A stretch of DNA of 64,000 nucleotides, from positions 953,333 to 1,017,332 of the forward strand of contig NZ_LMEZ01000005.1 of NCBI RefSeq assembly GCF_001426545.1, read 5' to 3'. Below the pieces are notes generated by a model. It saw only the letters and a list, made by a program, of their open reading frames with translations. It searched no databases and was not told where the DNA came from. The translations under genes were made by a program, and so were the position numbers. The stretch's first letter is position 1. Every line of letters begins with the position of its first letter. Source of the DNA: Mycobacterium sp. Root135. Lineage in GTDB: Bacteria > Actinomycetota > Actinomycetes > Mycobacteriales > Mycobacteriaceae. Below are positions 30,478 through 42,100 of this stretch, piece by piece.

Positions 30478-31769
30478 TTACCCGAGAGGAACTGGCGAGG
30501 GAGCTCACCTCGGCAAGGGAGCGCACGCTGCGGCTCGTCGAACTCGACGACGCCGAGCTGCTGCGACAGTACGACCCGCTGATGAGTCCGCTGGTGTGGG
30601 ACCTGGCGCACATCGGCTGGCAAGAGGAGATGTGGCTGCTCCGCGGTAACGACCCACGTCGGCCGGGGCTGCTCGAGCCGGCGGTGGAACGGCTCTACGA
30701 CGCCTTCGAACACTCGCGGGCCAGTCGCGTCAACCTGCCGCTGCTGCCGCCGACGGACGCGCGCTCATTCGTTCGCACCGTCCGGGACAAGTCGCTCGAC
30801 GCGCTCGAGGCTCTGCCCGCCGACGACGGCAGCGGCGCCTTCGTGTTCGGCTTGGTGGTCAGCCACGAGAACCAGCACGACGAAACCATGTTGCAGGCCT
30901 TGAGCATTCGCACGGGTCCGCCGATCCTGGGCCGCGGCGCGCCGCTGCCGCCGGGGCGCCCTGGCGTCGCAGGGACGTCTGTATTGGTCCCGGGCGGGCC
31001 GTTCGTCCTCGGTGTCACCGCCGCCGAGGAGCCGATGTCGCTGGACAACGAACGCGACGCGCACGTCGTCGACGTGGCGTCGTTCCGGATCGGACGGGTT
31101 CCCGTCACCAACGGCGAGTGGCGCGAATTCGTCGACGACGGCGGCTATCTCGAACCGCGGTGGTGGTCGGACGCCGGGTGGGCGCACCGTCAGCAGGCCG
31201 GGCTGACCTCGCCGAAGTTCTGGAGTGTCGAGGCAGGCACGCGAACGCGGTTCGGATACCTGGAGGACATTCCCGCCGACGAACCCGTGCAGCACGTGAC
31301 GTACTTCGAAGCCGAGGCGTACGCCGCGTGGGCCGGTGCCCGGTTGCCCACCGAGGTGGAGTGGGAGAAGGCTTGCGCCTGGGACCCGGAACGGGGTGTT
31401 CGCCGCAGGTTCCCTTGGGGTGCAACGGAACCCAGCACGGCCCTGGTCAACATGGGTGGCGAGGCGTTGCGGCCCGCGCCCGTCGGGGCCTACCCGGCCG
31501 GGGCGTCGGCCTACGGCGCGGAGCAGATGCTCGGTGACGTGTGGGAGTGGACGACGTCCTCGCTGCGGCCGTGGCCGGGGTTCACCCCGATGCTCTACGA
31601 GCAGTATTCGAGCCCCTTCTTCGAGGGCTCCGGGGCCGGTGACTACCGGGTGCTGCGCGGTGGCGCGTGGTCGGTGGCCCCCAACATCGTGCGGCCGAGC
31701 TTCCGCAACTGGGACCATCCGATCCGCCGGCAGATCTTCTCCGGCGTCCGACTCGCGTGGGACGCCTAG
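30474..31769 (+). CDS. egtB: Hercynine oxygenase / sulfoxide synthase EgtB
   Basis: 431 residues from GTG 30474, overlapping the egtA stop by 4 nt. Non-heme iron enzyme joining gamma-glutamylcysteine to hercynine with O2. The N-terminal DinB-like domain supplies the iron triad: H46 (DLAHIGW), H131 and H135 (SHENQHDE). The C-terminal formylglycine-generating-enzyme-like domain shows [44 protein letters not shown] and the terminal [10 protein letters not shown]. All key features are intact. Confidence 0.96.
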   Translation: MITREELARELTSARERTLRLVELDDAELLRQYDPLMSPLVWDLAHIGWQEEMWLLRGNDPRRPGLLEPAVERLYDAFEHSRASRVNLPLLPPTDARSFVRTVRDKSLDALEALPADDGSGAFVFGLVVSHENQHDETMLQALSIRTGPPILGRGAPLPPGRPGVAGTSVLVPGGPFVLGVTAAEEPMSLDNERDAHVVDVASFRIGRVPVTNGEWREFVDDGGYLEPRWWSDAGWAHRQQAGLTSPKFWSVEAGTRTRFGYLEDIPADEPVQHVTYFEAEAYAAWAGARLPTEVEWEKACAWDPERGVRRRFPWGATEPSTALVNMGGEALRPAPVGAYPAGASAYGAEQMLGDVWEWTTSSLRPWPGFTPMLYEQYSSPFFEGSGAGDYRVLRGGAWSVAPNIVRPSFRNWDHPIRRQIFSGVRLAWDA

Positions 31770-31770
31770 G

Positions 31771-32463
31771 GTGTGCCGCCACCTGGGCTGGCTCGGCGAG
31801 CCGGTGTCCGTCGCGTCCCTGGTCCTCGAACCGCCGGATGCCCTTCTGGTGCAGTCGTATTCGCCCCGGTTGCAGAAGCACGGCACGATGAACGCCGACG
31901 GTTGGGGCGCCGGTTTCTTCGACGCCGGGACGCCGCGGCGGTGGCGCAGTGCCGCACCGCTGTGGGGTGACGCGTCCTTCGCCTCGGTGGCGCCCGCGCT
32001 GCGCAGTGGATGCGTCGTCGCGGCCGTCCGGTCGGCCACCGTCGGCATGCCGATCGAGCCGTCGGCGTCGGCGCCGTTCACCGACGGCCAATGGTTGCTG
32101 TCCCACAACGGCGTCGTCGACCGGTCGGTGCTACCGCTGTCGTCGGCCGCCGAATCCACCGTCGACAGCGCGCTGCTGGCCGCCCTGATCTTCGATCGCG
32201 GCCTCGACGTGCTGGGTGACACCGTCGTCGAGGTTGGCAACGCCGATCCGAACGCCCGCCTGAACATCATCGCCGCCAACGGATCTCGACTGCTTGGCAC
32301 GACGTGGGGAGACACCCTGTCGATCCTGCGAAGGGACGACGGCGTCGTGCTGGCGAGCGAACCCTACGACGACGACCCCCGCTGGGAGGAAGTTCCCGAC
32401 CGCCATCTGGTGGACGTCTCGGGAACCTCCGTCGAACTGATTGCTCTGAAAGGCTCGTCATGA
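31771..32463 (+). CDS. egtC: Gamma-glutamyl-hercynylcysteine sulfoxide hydrolase EgtC
   Basis: 230 residues from GTG 31771, one nucleotide after the egtB stop. Class II (Ntn) glutamine-amidotransferase fold. After removal of the initiator, Cys2 ([11 protein letters not shown]) becomes the N-terminal nucleophile. [14 protein letters not shown] and [12 protein letters not shown] are the conserved active-site loops. It removes the glutamyl group from the EgtB product. Confidence 0.95.
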   Translation: MCRHLGWLGEPVSVASLVLEPPDALLVQSYSPRLQKHGTMNADGWGAGFFDAGTPRRWRSAAPLWGDASFASVAPALRSGCVVAAVRSATVGMPIEPSASAPFTDGQWLLSHNGVVDRSVLPLSSAAESTVDSALLAALIFDRGLDVLGDTVVEVGNADPNARLNIIAANGSRLLGTTWGDTLSILRRDDGVVLASEPYDDDPRWEEVPDRHLVDVSGTSVELIALKGSS

Positions 32464-33425
32464 CCATGTCCCTGTCCAACTACCTCGCCGCCGACGCCGC
32501 AGCCCACGCGCTGCGGCGCGACGTCCGCGACGGCTTGACGTCCTCACCGAAGTCGTTGCCGCCCAAGTGGTTCTACGACGCCACGGGTAGTGATCTGTTC
32601 GATCAGATCACCCGACTGCCCGAGTACTACCCGACGCGCGCCGAAGCCGAGATCCTTCGCGCCCATGGTGCCGACGTCGCGGCCACCTCGGGTGCGGACA
32701 CCCTGGTGGAGCTCGGCAGCGGAACGTCGGAGAAGACGCGCATCCTGCTCGACGCCATGGACCAGGCCGGTTCCCTGCGGCGGTTCATCCCCTTCGACGT
32801 CGACGCGACGATCCTCGAGTCGGCGGGCGCCGCCATCGGAGCCGAGTACCCCGGCGTCGAGATCGACGCCGTCTGTGGCGACTTCGAGGAGCACCTCGGC
32901 AAGATTCCATTGGTCGGCCGTCGGCTGGTGGTCTTCCTCGGCTCGACGATCGGCAACCTCACCGCCGGTCCGCGCGCCGAATTCCTTGCGGCGCTGGCCG
33001 ACAGCCTGCAGCCGGGGGACACCCTCTTGCTCGGCACCGACCTCGTGAAGGACGTCGACCGCCTGGTTCGGGCCTACGACGATTCGGCTGGTGTCACCGC
33101 GGCCTTCAACAAGAACGTGCTCGCCGTGGTGAACCGCGAGCTGGACGCCGACTTCGACGTCGACGCGTTCGAGCACGTCGCCCGGTGGAACCCCGACGAG
33201 CTGCGCATCGAGATGCGGTTGCGTGCCACCGGTCCGCAGCGGGTGCGAATCGAGGGCCTCGACCTGACCGTCGACTTCGCCGAGGGCGAGGAGATGCTGA
33301 CCGAGGTGTCCTGCAAGTTCCAGCCGGACGGCGTCGCCGAGGAGCTCGCGGCGGCCGGTCTGCGGCGGATCGAGTGGTGGACCGATGCCGCAGGCGACTT
33401 CGGGCTCTCGCTCGCCGTCAAGTGA
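32460..33425 (+). CDS. egtD: L-histidine N-alpha-methyltransferase EgtD
   Basis: 321 residues, the same length as M. smegmatis EgtD and highly similar to it. ATG 32460 overlaps the egtC stop (ATGA). It trimethylates histidine to hercynine with three SAM. Visible landmarks: [23 protein letters not shown] motif [31 protein letters not shown], and the histidine-binding segment [18 protein letters not shown]. Confidence 0.97.
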   Translation: MTMSLSNYLAADAAAHALRRDVRDGLTSSPKSLPPKWFYDATGSDLFDQITRLPEYYPTRAEAEILRAHGADVAATSGADTLVELGSGTSEKTRILLDAMDQAGSLRRFIPFDVDATILESAGAAIGAEYPGVEIDAVCGDFEEHLGKIPLVGRRLVVFLGSTIGNLTAGPRAEFLAALADSLQPGDTLLLGTDLVKDVDRLVRAYDDSAGVTAAFNKNVLAVVNRELDADFDVDAFEHVARWNPDELRIEMRLRATGPQRVRIEGLDLTVDFAEGEEMLTEVSCKFQPDGVAEELAAAGLRRIEWWTDAAGDFGLSLAVK

Positions 33426-34498
33426 GCCTCGCCGAGGACTGGAGGGCGGCCCGTCCGTCGACCGCGGGGGTGCACCTGGACAGCGCTGCCTGCTCACGAC
33501 AGTCCTTCGCCGCGGTGGACGCCGCGGCGGCGCACGCCCGTCACGAAGCCGAGGTCGGCGGGTACGTCGCCGCCGAGGCGGCCGCGCCTGCGCTGCACGC
33601 GGGTCGAGCCGCCGCCGGAGCCCTGACCGGGTTCACCGGCGACGACGTCGTCTTCACCACGGGCGCCACCCACGCCCTCGGCGTGCTGCTGGGCGATTGG
33701 CGGGGCGGCAAGAAGATCGCCTGCCTGCCCGGTGAGTACGGGCCGAACCTCGTCGTCATGGCGCGACACGGTTTCCTGACCGTGCCGCTCCCGGCCGACG
33801 GCGAAGGGCGGCTCGACCCCGATGCCGCGGCCCGCGCCCTTGCCGACGACCCGCCGGCGTTGGTGCACGTCACGATGTTGGGCAGTCACCGCGGCGTCGT
33901 GCAGCCCGTTGCGGCGATCGCCGCGGCGTGCCGCGAACACGGCATCCCCCTGATCGTCGACGCCGCGCAGGCATTCGCGCACCTCGACTGCGCCGACACC
34001 GGTGCCGACGCGGTGTACACGTCGTCGCGCAAGTGGACGGCCGGACCACGCGGCGTCGGACTGCTGGCGACGAGGGCTGGACTGCTGACCGACGAGGCCA
34101 GGGCCGCCCTGGCCGACGCCGAGGTGAACGTCGCTGCCCACCTTGGTCTTTCGGTGGCACTCGGCGAACACGTCGCGGCGGGACCAAAGCGCACCCAGGC
34201 GCGGCTCGCGGAGGTGGGTGCGCAGACGCGCGCGGTGCTCGCCGACGTGCCCGGCTGGCAGGTGGTTGAATCGGTCGACGAGCCAAGCGCCATCACGACG
34301 CTGACCCCGCCCGACGGCGTCGACCCGCTCGAGGTGCGGGCGCGTCTCATCGCCGAACACCGGATCCTCACCACCGGCGCGCTGATCGGACGGGCGCCCG
34401 GCGAGATGACGCGTCCCGTCCTTCGGGTGTCGCCGCACGTCGACGTGACCACCGAGGAGCTCGAGCTGCTCGCGGCGGCGCTGACCGCGGTGGCTTAG
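33422..34498 (+). CDS. egtE: Ergothioneine PLP-dependent C-S lyase EgtE
   Basis: 358 residues from GTG 33422, overlapping the egtD stop (GTGA). Class V aminotransferase fold; the PLP lysine is K204 in [26 protein letters not shown] carries the Asp that contacts the cofactor, and [12 protein letters not shown] the His stack. It cleaves hercynylcysteine sulfoxide to ergothioneine. It closes the operon; 163 nt follow before mno. Confidence 0.93.
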   Translation: MSLAEDWRAARPSTAGVHLDSAACSRQSFAAVDAAAAHARHEAEVGGYVAAEAAAPALHAGRAAAGALTGFTGDDVVFTTGATHALGVLLGDWRGGKKIACLPGEYGPNLVVMARHGFLTVPLPADGEGRLDPDAAARALADDPPALVHVTMLGSHRGVVQPVAAIAAACREHGIPLIVDAAQAFAHLDCADTGADAVYTSSRKWTAGPRGVGLLATRAGLLTDEARAALADAEVNVAAHLGLSVALGEHVAAGPKRTQARLAEVGAQTRAVLADVPGWQVVESVDEPSAITTLTPPDGVDPLEVRARLIAEHRILTTGALIGRAPGEMTRPVLRVSPHVDVTTEELELLAAALTAVA

Positions 34499-34661
34499 CA
34501 CCAGCCCAGGCCTACCCGATCGGGCAGGCGGGCACTGCCCGGTCGTCCCGACTCGTGCTGCCCGAGCATTCGGACTTGCCGTCGATGTGTTCCCCACGTC
34601 TCGGCTGCGTGCCTACCTTGATGGTCACGCGCAGCTCGCGTCGCTGACGAGAGGAACAGTC

Positions 34662-35953
34662 ATGAAGGTCGAAGACCTGCTAAAGCCCTTTCCCATCAAG
34701 GAGTTTCACCCCTTCCCCCGTGCCATGATGGGCCCCGGCGCCCACGAGATGGTCGGGCCGGAAGCCCTCAAGATGGGGTTCAAGAAGACGCTTCTGATGT
34801 CGTCGGGCCTGCGCGGCACCGACATCGTGCACAACATGGCGGAGTCCCTGAAGTGGCACGGCCTCGAGGTCGTCGTGTACGACCAGGTGGAGTCGAATCC
34901 CAAGGACTACAACGTCATGGACTCGGTGAAGCTGTACCAGGAGAACGAATGTGACAGCTTCGTCTCCATCGGCGGTGGCTCCACCCACGACGCCTGCAAG
35001 GGTGCCCGCATCTCGGTCGCGCACGACGGTCGCAACGTCAACGACTTCGAGGGCTTCAACATGTCGGAGAACCCGAAGAACCCTCCGCACATTGCGATTT
35101 CGACCACGGCGGGCACCGGGTCGGAGACGTCCTGGGCGTACGTCATCACCGACACCACCACCGATCCCGACAACCCGCACAAGTACGTCGCCTTCGACGA
35201 CGCGTCCGTGGCGACGCTGGCCATCGACGACCCGGTGCTCTACTACAGCTGCCCCGTCGACTACACCGCCCAGTGCGGGTTCGACGTGCTCGCCCACGCC
35301 TCGGAGCCCTACGTGTCCCGGCTGAACTTCGAGCCGTCACTCGGCAACGCCATCCGGGCGATCAAGCTCACCGCCGAGAACCTGCGCGAGGCCACCTGGA
35401 ACGGTCAGGACCTGAAGGGCCGCGAAGGCATGATGTACGCGCAATATGTTGCGGCCCAAGCATTCAACTCGGGTGGTCTCGGCATCATCCACTCCATCTC
35501 GCACGCCGTCAGCGCGTTCTATGACACCCATCACGGCTTGAACAACGCGATCGCCCTTCCGCGAGTGTGGGCGTTCAACATGTCCGCCGCCTACAAGCGG
35601 TTCGCCGACATCGCCCAGGCGATGGGCGTCGACACCTACGGCATGACCGACGTGCAGGCCGCCGATGCCGCTCTCGCCGCCGCGATCCGGCTCCTGCGCG
35701 ACGTGAACATCATCGAGAAGTTCACGGCCGTCAAGCAGGACAGCTACTCCAAGAACCGACTCGGCTCGGGCCCGACCAAGTTCTACGAGAATGCGCCGGT
35801 GATCAAGGGCGACAAGGCCGACGTCGACCGCATCACCAACCACGTCCTCGGTGACGCCTGCACTCCCGGCAATGCCAAGGAGTGCACGTTCGACCTCGTC
35901 CGCCCGGTCGTCGAGCACTGCATGAACGGTGACCTCGACGAGCTCCTACCCTG

Positions 35954-35954
<1 letters not shown>
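34662..35954 (+). CDS. mno: NDMA-type methanol dehydrogenase (iron-containing ADH family)
   Basis: 430 residues from ATG 34662 with GAGAGGAA 5 nt upstream. Group III metal-dependent alcohol dehydrogenase closely like the methanol/1,3-propanediol dehydrogenase Mno of M. smegmatis and Mdo of Mycobacterium sp. JC1. Nucleotide motif SIGGGSTHDACKGA; metal ligands lie in CGFDVLAHASE, SGGLGIIHSISHAVSAFY and THHGLNNAIALP. These enzymes hold NAD tightly and depend on mycofactocin in vivo (NDMA in vitro), and form decamers. First gene of a cluster with accessory ATPase, regulator and mft genes; the next ATG overlaps its stop by one base. Confidence 0.92.
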
Positions 35955-37108
<1,154 letters not shown>

Positions 37109-37115
37109 GAACGAC

Positions 37116-38648
37116 GTGGAAGCGACCCTGCACCGTTTCGTCCGGCTCCTCAGACTCGGAGGTTTGCGCGTCTCGATCCCCGAGGCGCTGGACGCGATGC
37201 GGTGCGCCGGCCAACCCGGTGTGCTGTCCTCGCGAACCATCCTGCGCACTGCGCTGCGGGTGGCACTCGTCAAGGACCAGCGCGACGAACCGGTGTTCGA
37301 CGAGATATTCGACGCGTTCTTCTCCTTGGTGCGCGTCGGTGGTGACGGCGGAGCTGGAGGCCACGGTCACGCTCACGACGACCTCGTCGACGCCGGCGAG
37401 CTCGAGTCGTTCACGCTGTCCGACGAACCCAGCGACAAGCCGGAGGAAGGCCACGAGCACGGCAAGCCGGCCAGCATCCGGGAGTACTTCAAACAGGAGG
37501 ATCTGGCGCAGCAGTACAACCTGCACCAGGAGGCGAACAAGATCGACATCGCCGCGCTGACCGACCAGATCGTGCTGTCCAAGGAGAGCGCGGGCCCCGA
37601 CGAGAACAAATACCGGGTGCAGCTCTCCGCGGACCGACTCCACGGAGGTGGGCCGCCGGGCACGCTGGCGACGTCGACCGGCACCAGCGTCGAGGCGTCG
37701 CTCACCATCGCCGAACAGGACGCCCTGCTCGGCTGGCTCGACGAACTGACCGACGCGGACGACGGAGACGAGGCCGACGCCGCGGCGTTGCGCCGCAGGC
37801 TGACCGGTGTTCTTGAGAATCTGCCGCAGGCCTTGAAGAAGCACCTCGAGGCGTTGTTGGCACTGGAGAACAAGGTCGTGGAGACGCGGACACACCGCGA
37901 GGCCGCGCTGGCGGGGTCGGCCCGGCTCCCGGAGACCGAGCGGGCCGAGCTCGAGGAGTCGCTGCGCAGGCTGGCGCGCAGCCTGCACGGCGCGCTGACC
38001 CACCGTCGGCGGACCGCGGCGGCCGGGCGAGTCGACTCCGGGCGGACGATGCGCCGCAACATGCGGTTCGACGGCATCCCGTTCGTCCCCGTCACCGTGA
38101 AGCGCGCGGAGGACCGGCCGCGGTTGGTGGTGCTCGCCGACGTGAGCCTCTCGGTGCGGGCCACGTCGCGGTTCACTCTGAACCTGGTGCACGGTCTGCA
38201 AGACCTGTTCACCCAGGTGCGCACCTTCGCGTTCGTCGCGGACGTCGCCGAGACCACCGACCTGTTCAGGGACTACTCCGGCGACCGTGCGCTGGGAATG
38301 CTGTTCGGCGGAGACGTCATCGACGTCGACGCGAATTCCGACTACGGCAACGCCTTCGGGGACTTCCTAGCCGAACACGCCTCCGCCGTGACGCGACGGA
38401 CGACCGTGGTGGTGCTCGGCGACGGCCGAAACAACGCCAACGACCCCAACCTGGAGGCGTTCGAGGAGATCACCCGACGGGCTCGCGAGACGGTATGGCT
38501 GACGCCGGAACCGCGGTACTCGTGGGGGCTTGGCAGCTGCGACCTTCCCGCCTATGCCGAATACTGCAGCCGGGTGCGGGTGGTGCGCGACCTCAGTGGA
38601 CTCGAGCGGACGGCGCACGAGTTCACGACTGACGTGATGTACCGATGA
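37116..38648 (+). CDS. VWA-domain protein, CoxE-like, partner of MoxR ATPase
   Basis: 510 residues from GTG 37116 with AGGA 5 nt upstream. The first half is helical and charged and carries two short His clusters (GGHGHAHDD near 83 and EEGHEHGKP near 113). The C-terminal half is a CoxE-like VWA domain with MIDAS motif VVLADVSLSVRATS and the later VVVLGDGRNNAND. No membrane segment is present, so it should be cytosolic. MoxR-VWA pairs work as metal-centre or complex assembly factors. Stop overlaps the ATG of the next frame. Confidence 0.85.
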   Translation: MEATLHRFVRLLRLGGLRVSIPEALDAMRCAGQPGVLSSRTILRTALRVALVKDQRDEPVFDEIFDAFFSLVRVGGDGGAGGHGHAHDDLVDAGELESFTLSDEPSDKPEEGHEHGKPASIREYFKQEDLAQQYNLHQEANKIDIAALTDQIVLSKESAGPDENKYRVQLSADRLHGGGPPGTLATSTGTSVEASLTIAEQDALLGWLDELTDADDGDEADAAALRRRLTGVLENLPQALKKHLEALLALENKVVETRTHREAALAGSARLPETERAELEESLRRLARSLHGALTHRRRTAAAGRVDSGRTMRRNMRFDGIPFVPVTVKRAEDRPRLVVLADVSLSVRATSRFTLNLVHGLQDLFTQVRTFAFVADVAETTDLFRDYSGDRALGMLFGGDVIDVDANSDYGNAFGDFLAEHASAVTRRTTVVVLGDGRNNANDPNLEAFEEITRRARETVWLTPEPRYSWGLGSCDLPAYAEYCSRVRVVRDLSGLERTAHEFTTDVMYR

Positions 38649-38758
38649 GCGCCCGGCCAGCTCGATTGGCCGAGCCCGGTACAGGTCGTACTGTGGATCA
38701 CACGGTGTTGTCTGGGTCACACTCGGTGGCCCAGACGAGCGGTGGTCGAGGCGGGACT

Positions 38759-39994
38759 GTGGCGAACGTGGAACGGGTGCGGTACCCGGCGGCGGTGCCG
38801 CTGCCGCACCCCGAGCATCCGCATGACTCGGGCGGGTTCGCGCCGGGCCGGGTGCTGAAGTTTCATGCGCCCGAGATCGTCTTCGGCGTCGACTCGATGG
38901 TGGAGGCGGCTCATGCGGCGCTGCGACTGGGTGCGCTCCGGCCCATGCTCGTCACCGACTCAGGGCTGATCGAGGCCGGCTGGGTCGACGAGATGATCGG
39001 GCACCTCCGCGAACAGGGGGTGGAGGCGAGGGTGTGGAGCGACCTCACGCCCAACCCGAAGGACCACGAGATCGCCGCCGGCTACGAGGTGTACCGGTCC
39101 AACCGCTGCGACGTCCTGGTCGCCGTCGGAGGCGGGTCGGTGATCGACGCCGCGAAGGGCGTCGCAATCCTGGCCGCCAACGGTGGGAACATCCTGGACT
39201 ACGAGGGCGTGGACAAGGCGTTGATGCCGATCCCGCCGTTGGTCGTGGTGCCGTCGACGTCGGGGACGGGCGCCGACGTCTCCCAGTTCTGCATTGTCAC
39301 CGACACCACTCGCAACACCAAGATCACCATCCTCGGTCGGTCGCTGGTGCCGGACATCACGGTGATCGACCCGCGGCTGCTCACCACGATGCCAGAATGG
39401 CTAAACGCTGCAACGGGTTTGGATGCCCTCACGCACGGCATCGAGGCGTTCGTGTCGCTCGGGCACAATCAGCTCACCGATCATCACGCGCTGCGGGCGG
39501 TGCAGATGGTGACCGACAACCTGGTCGCCACCATCGACCGGCCCACGGACATGTCGGCACGAATACTGATGGCCCAGGCCGCGTTGGAGGCCGGGCTGGC
39601 CTTCACCAACGCGATCCTCGGGGCCGCGCACGCGATGAGCCACCAGGTCGGCGGGCTGCTCGACCTTCCGCACGGCGTCATCAACGGGGTGCTGCTGCCC
39701 CACGTCATCCGGTTCAACGCCGAGGACGACCCGGAGCCCTTCCGGGCGATCGCCGCCTACCTCGGGATCGTCGACCCCCGGGCTCCCGCGGCGGAAGCCG
39801 CTCTGGCCCTTGCCGATCGGATCGAGCAGCTGGCCGTCCGGGTCGGGGTGCCGCGTGGCCTGGCGCAGCTCGGCGTCAACGAAACCGATCTGCCACGACT
39901 GGCGGCGGCCGCCCTGCAGGACGCCTGCATGACCACAAATCCGCGGCAGGCCGACGCCGTCCAGATTCAGGCACTGTTCCGGACTGCGATGTGA
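38759..39994 (+). CDS. Second iron-containing alcohol dehydrogenase
   Basis: 411 residues from GTG 38759; the frame is open to ATG 38645, which overlaps the VWA stop and would add 38 Ser/Gly-rich residues not typical of the family. Motifs: FHAPEIVFGVDSMVEAA, VAVGGGSVIDAAKG, PSTSGTGADVSQF, metal ligands in GLDALTHGIEAFVS, GAAHAMSHQVGGLLDLPHG. It resembles the 1,3-propanediol dehydrogenase-like gene of the M. smegmatis mno locus and is distinct in sequence from Mno. It may widen the alcohol range of the pathway. Confidence 0.85.
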   Translation: MANVERVRYPAAVPLPHPEHPHDSGGFAPGRVLKFHAPEIVFGVDSMVEAAHAALRLGALRPMLVTDSGLIEAGWVDEMIGHLREQGVEARVWSDLTPNPKDHEIAAGYEVYRSNRCDVLVAVGGGSVIDAAKGVAILAANGGNILDYEGVDKALMPIPPLVVVPSTSGTGADVSQFCIVTDTTRNTKITILGRSLVPDITVIDPRLLTTMPEWLNAATGLDALTHGIEAFVSLGHNQLTDHHALRAVQMVTDNLVATIDRPTDMSARILMAQAALEAGLAFTNAILGAAHAMSHQVGGLLDLPHGVINGVLLPHVIRFNAEDDPEPFRAIAAYLGIVDPRAPAAEAALALADRIEQLAVRVGVPRGLAQLGVNETDLPRLAAAALQDACMTTNPRQADAVQIQALFRTAM

Positions 39995-41355
39995 CGTCGG
40001 AACTTTCGCACACCCCCGACCGCCGCCCGGACCTCGAGCGGCTGACCGGAGTGCGGTCCGGCAAGGGCACGTTCTACCCGGAACTGCGCGTCGCCGCTCA
40101 GCGGCTCGACCGGGTGGTGGCGGCCTTTGACATCATCTCCCGCGCTCTCGTGCAGACGACCGAGGGGCCGGAGAACCTGGTCCGGGCCGTCGCCGAAGCG
40201 GCCCGCATCCATCTCGACGCCGAATGGATCCTGATCGCCCTCGCCGACGGCGCACTGCCAGAGGCGAGCCCGCGCCACCTGATCCTGGATTCGGCAGGGG
40301 TCGCCTACGCCTTCGAAGGTCTTTCCGGGGCAACCGATCCCGGCAGGCACCTACCCGACGCCGTGCTCAACCGGCTCAACGACATCCTGCGCGGACAGCT
40401 GGCGCAGTTCCGGCTTCCGGTGATCGAGCGGCAACACGCCCACGTGCCCATCGAGCTCGACGGCGTCGTCATCGGGGCCTTCGCGGCGTGGACTCCGCGC
40501 AGCCGCGCCCTGGACACCTCCGACGAGGTGGTGATGCGCATCCTGTCGAGTCAGACCGCGGTCGCGCTGCAGAACTGTTCGCTGTTCAGCAAGTCCCAGG
40601 CGCTGCTCGCCGAGTCCGAGGCGCGCAACGCCGAACTGCTCGCCACCCAGCGTGAGCTGGGCGCCGCCCAACGCCATCAGGTGCTCGACTCGGAACGGCA
40701 CCGCATCGCGCGGGAATTGCACGACAGCGTCGCCCAGACCGTGTTGTCCGCAGGCATGCAGATCGAGGTGTGCCGCGGCGAATTGGAGTCACAGTCGGCG
40801 TCGAGCGACCTGATCGACCGGCTCGATCTGGCGAAGGACCTGAGCCGCTCAGCCGTCGAGCAGCTGCGCTCGGCGATATACGCCCTGAACCATCCGGGCG
40901 ACGCGCAGCGATCCAGCTTGCCGGAGATGCTCGACCAGTTGGCCACCGTGCACATGCCAGAAGACCTCCGGGTGACGCTGAAGGTCGTCGGCAGTCCCGT
41001 CGAAATGCCAAGCGACGTCGAACATGCGCTGCTGCGGATCGCCGGCGAGGCGCTGTTCAACACCGCGATGCACGGCCACGCGACGCGGGCGATCGTCCGG
41101 TTGAACTACACGCCTACCGCGGTGACGCTGTCCATCGCCGACGACGGCAACGGCGAGCCCGAGAAGCTACGGATGATGTTGCGACTATCCGAAGCCGCCG
41201 ACGTCGACGGACACCACCGCGGATTGGCCAACATGCTGGCCCGCGCCCGAGAACACGGCGGCACCCTCGAGGTGCTGCGGTCGCGAATCGGTGGCGTGCG
41301 CGTCGTCGCCACCGTGCCGGCGCCCAACGAGAAGAGGACCGGCCATGACGACTGA
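39991..41355 (+). CDS. mnoS: Cytoplasmic GAF sensor histidine kinase (MnoS-like)
   Basis: 454 residues from GTG 39991, overlapping the upstream stop. No membrane helices. Residues about 35-195 form a GAF-type sensor; a coiled coil (LLAESEARNAELLATQRELG) leads to a HisKA_3 dimerisation domain with H244 in RHRIARELHDSVAQTVLS, then a HATPase_c domain (ADDGNGEPEKL, GGLANML-like HRGLANMLARAREHGG). NarL-class kinase pairing with the next gene. In M. smegmatis the two-component system MnoSR controls mno; the symbol is used by similarity of place and type. Confidence 0.85.
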   Translation: MTSELSHTPDRRPDLERLTGVRSGKGTFYPELRVAAQRLDRVVAAFDIISRALVQTTEGPENLVRAVAEAARIHLDAEWILIALADGALPEASPRHLILDSAGVAYAFEGLSGATDPGRHLPDAVLNRLNDILRGQLAQFRLPVIERQHAHVPIELDGVVIGAFAAWTPRSRALDTSDEVVMRILSSQTAVALQNCSLFSKSQALLAESEARNAELLATQRELGAAQRHQVLDSERHRIARELHDSVAQTVLSAGMQIEVCRGELESQSASSDLIDRLDLAKDLSRSAVEQLRSAIYALNHPGDAQRSSLPEMLDQLATVHMPEDLRVTLKVVGSPVEMPSDVEHALLRIAGEALFNTAMHGHATRAIVRLNYTPTAVTLSIADDGNGEPEKLRMMLRLSEAADVDGHHRGLANMLARAREHGGTLEVLRSRIGGVRVVATVPAPNEKRTGHDD

Positions 41356-42001
41356 CGTCACCACGGGAACGATCAGGCTGGTGCTCGTCGACGACCACGC
41401 CATCCTGCGCGAGGGGCTGCGCTCGGTGCTGGAGCGACAGCGAGGACTCGTCGTCGTCGGTGAGGCGTCGTCGGAGGCCGAGGCGGTGGCCGTCGTCCTG
41501 GCGACGACCCCGGACGTGGTGCTGCTGGACCTCAAGCTGTCCGCGGGCTCGGAGTACGAGGGTCTTTCGTTGTGCACCAAGCTCTCTGCGGCTCACCCCG
41601 GCATCGGCCTGCTGGTGCTCACCACGTTCCTCGACGAGGACCTGGTGGTGCGGGCGATGCACGCCGGAGCGAGGGGATACGTGGTCAAGGACGTCGACAC
41701 CACCGAGTTGGTGCGGGCGATCCGGGCCATCTCGGCAGGCGACAGTGCCTTCGACTCGCGAAGTGCCGCCGCCGTCGTCCGCTCGATGTCCGGGCGGGCT
41801 GACGTTCACCAGCAGCTCACCGCCCGCGAGCTCGAGGTGCTCCGACTGCTCGCAACGGGGTTGTCCAACAACCAGATCGGCGAGCAGCTCTACATCTCCG
41901 CCACCACCGCGAAGTTCCACGTGAGCAACATCATGCGCAAGCTCGAGGTCAGTAGGCGCGCCGAAGCGGTCTACGCGGCGAGCAAGCGTGGGCTGATCTA
42001 G
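41345..42001 (+). CDS. mnoR: NarL/FixJ response regulator (MnoR-like)
   Basis: 218 residues from ATG 41345, overlapping the kinase gene by 11 nt. Receiver domain with LVLVDDHAILREGL and phosphoacceptor D62 in DVVLLDLKLS; LTTFLDED and GYVVKDVD complete the pocket. The C-terminal LuxR-type HTH is QLTARELEVLRLLATGLSNN with TTAKFHVSNIMRKL. Expected to activate mno and perhaps mftM/mftA promoters. Confidence 0.88.
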   Translation: MTTDVTTGTIRLVLVDDHAILREGLRSVLERQRGLVVVGEASSEAEAVAVVLATTPDVVLLDLKLSAGSEYEGLSLCTKLSAAHPGIGLLVLTTFLDEDLVVRAMHAGARGYVVKDVDTTELVRAIRAISAGDSAFDSRSAAAVVRSMSGRADVHQQLTARELEVLRLLATGLSNNQIGEQLYISATTAKFHVSNIMRKLEVSRRAEAVYAASKRGLI

Positions 42002-42034
42002 CGCGCTTTCCCCCTTGCTTGCCGCCCCCTTGCC

Positions 42035-42094
42035 GCGAGCGTGCGTGTCTGCGGGCAACACGCCGCGCAAGGATCGGAGTTCGTGCACGCTCGC
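42035..42094. repeat. Palindromic repeat related to the 59-bp elements
   Basis: A 10-bp perfect inverted repeat (GCGAGCGTGC at 42035-42044, GCACGCTCGC at 42085-42094) encloses 40 nt that contain CAACACGCCGCG. Overall length (60 bp), the GCGAG start and the ACACGCCG core match the elements at 9968 and 10901, although the flanking bases differ. It lies between the convergent mnoR and mftM genes. Confidence 0.55.
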
Positions 42095-42100
42095 CGATCG

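Noticed and set aside
39034..39990. Upstream extension of the sensor kinase frame across the Fe-ADH gene
   Set aside because: Out-of-frame shadow of a conserved dehydrogenase; GTG 39991 with stop/start overlap is the natural start.
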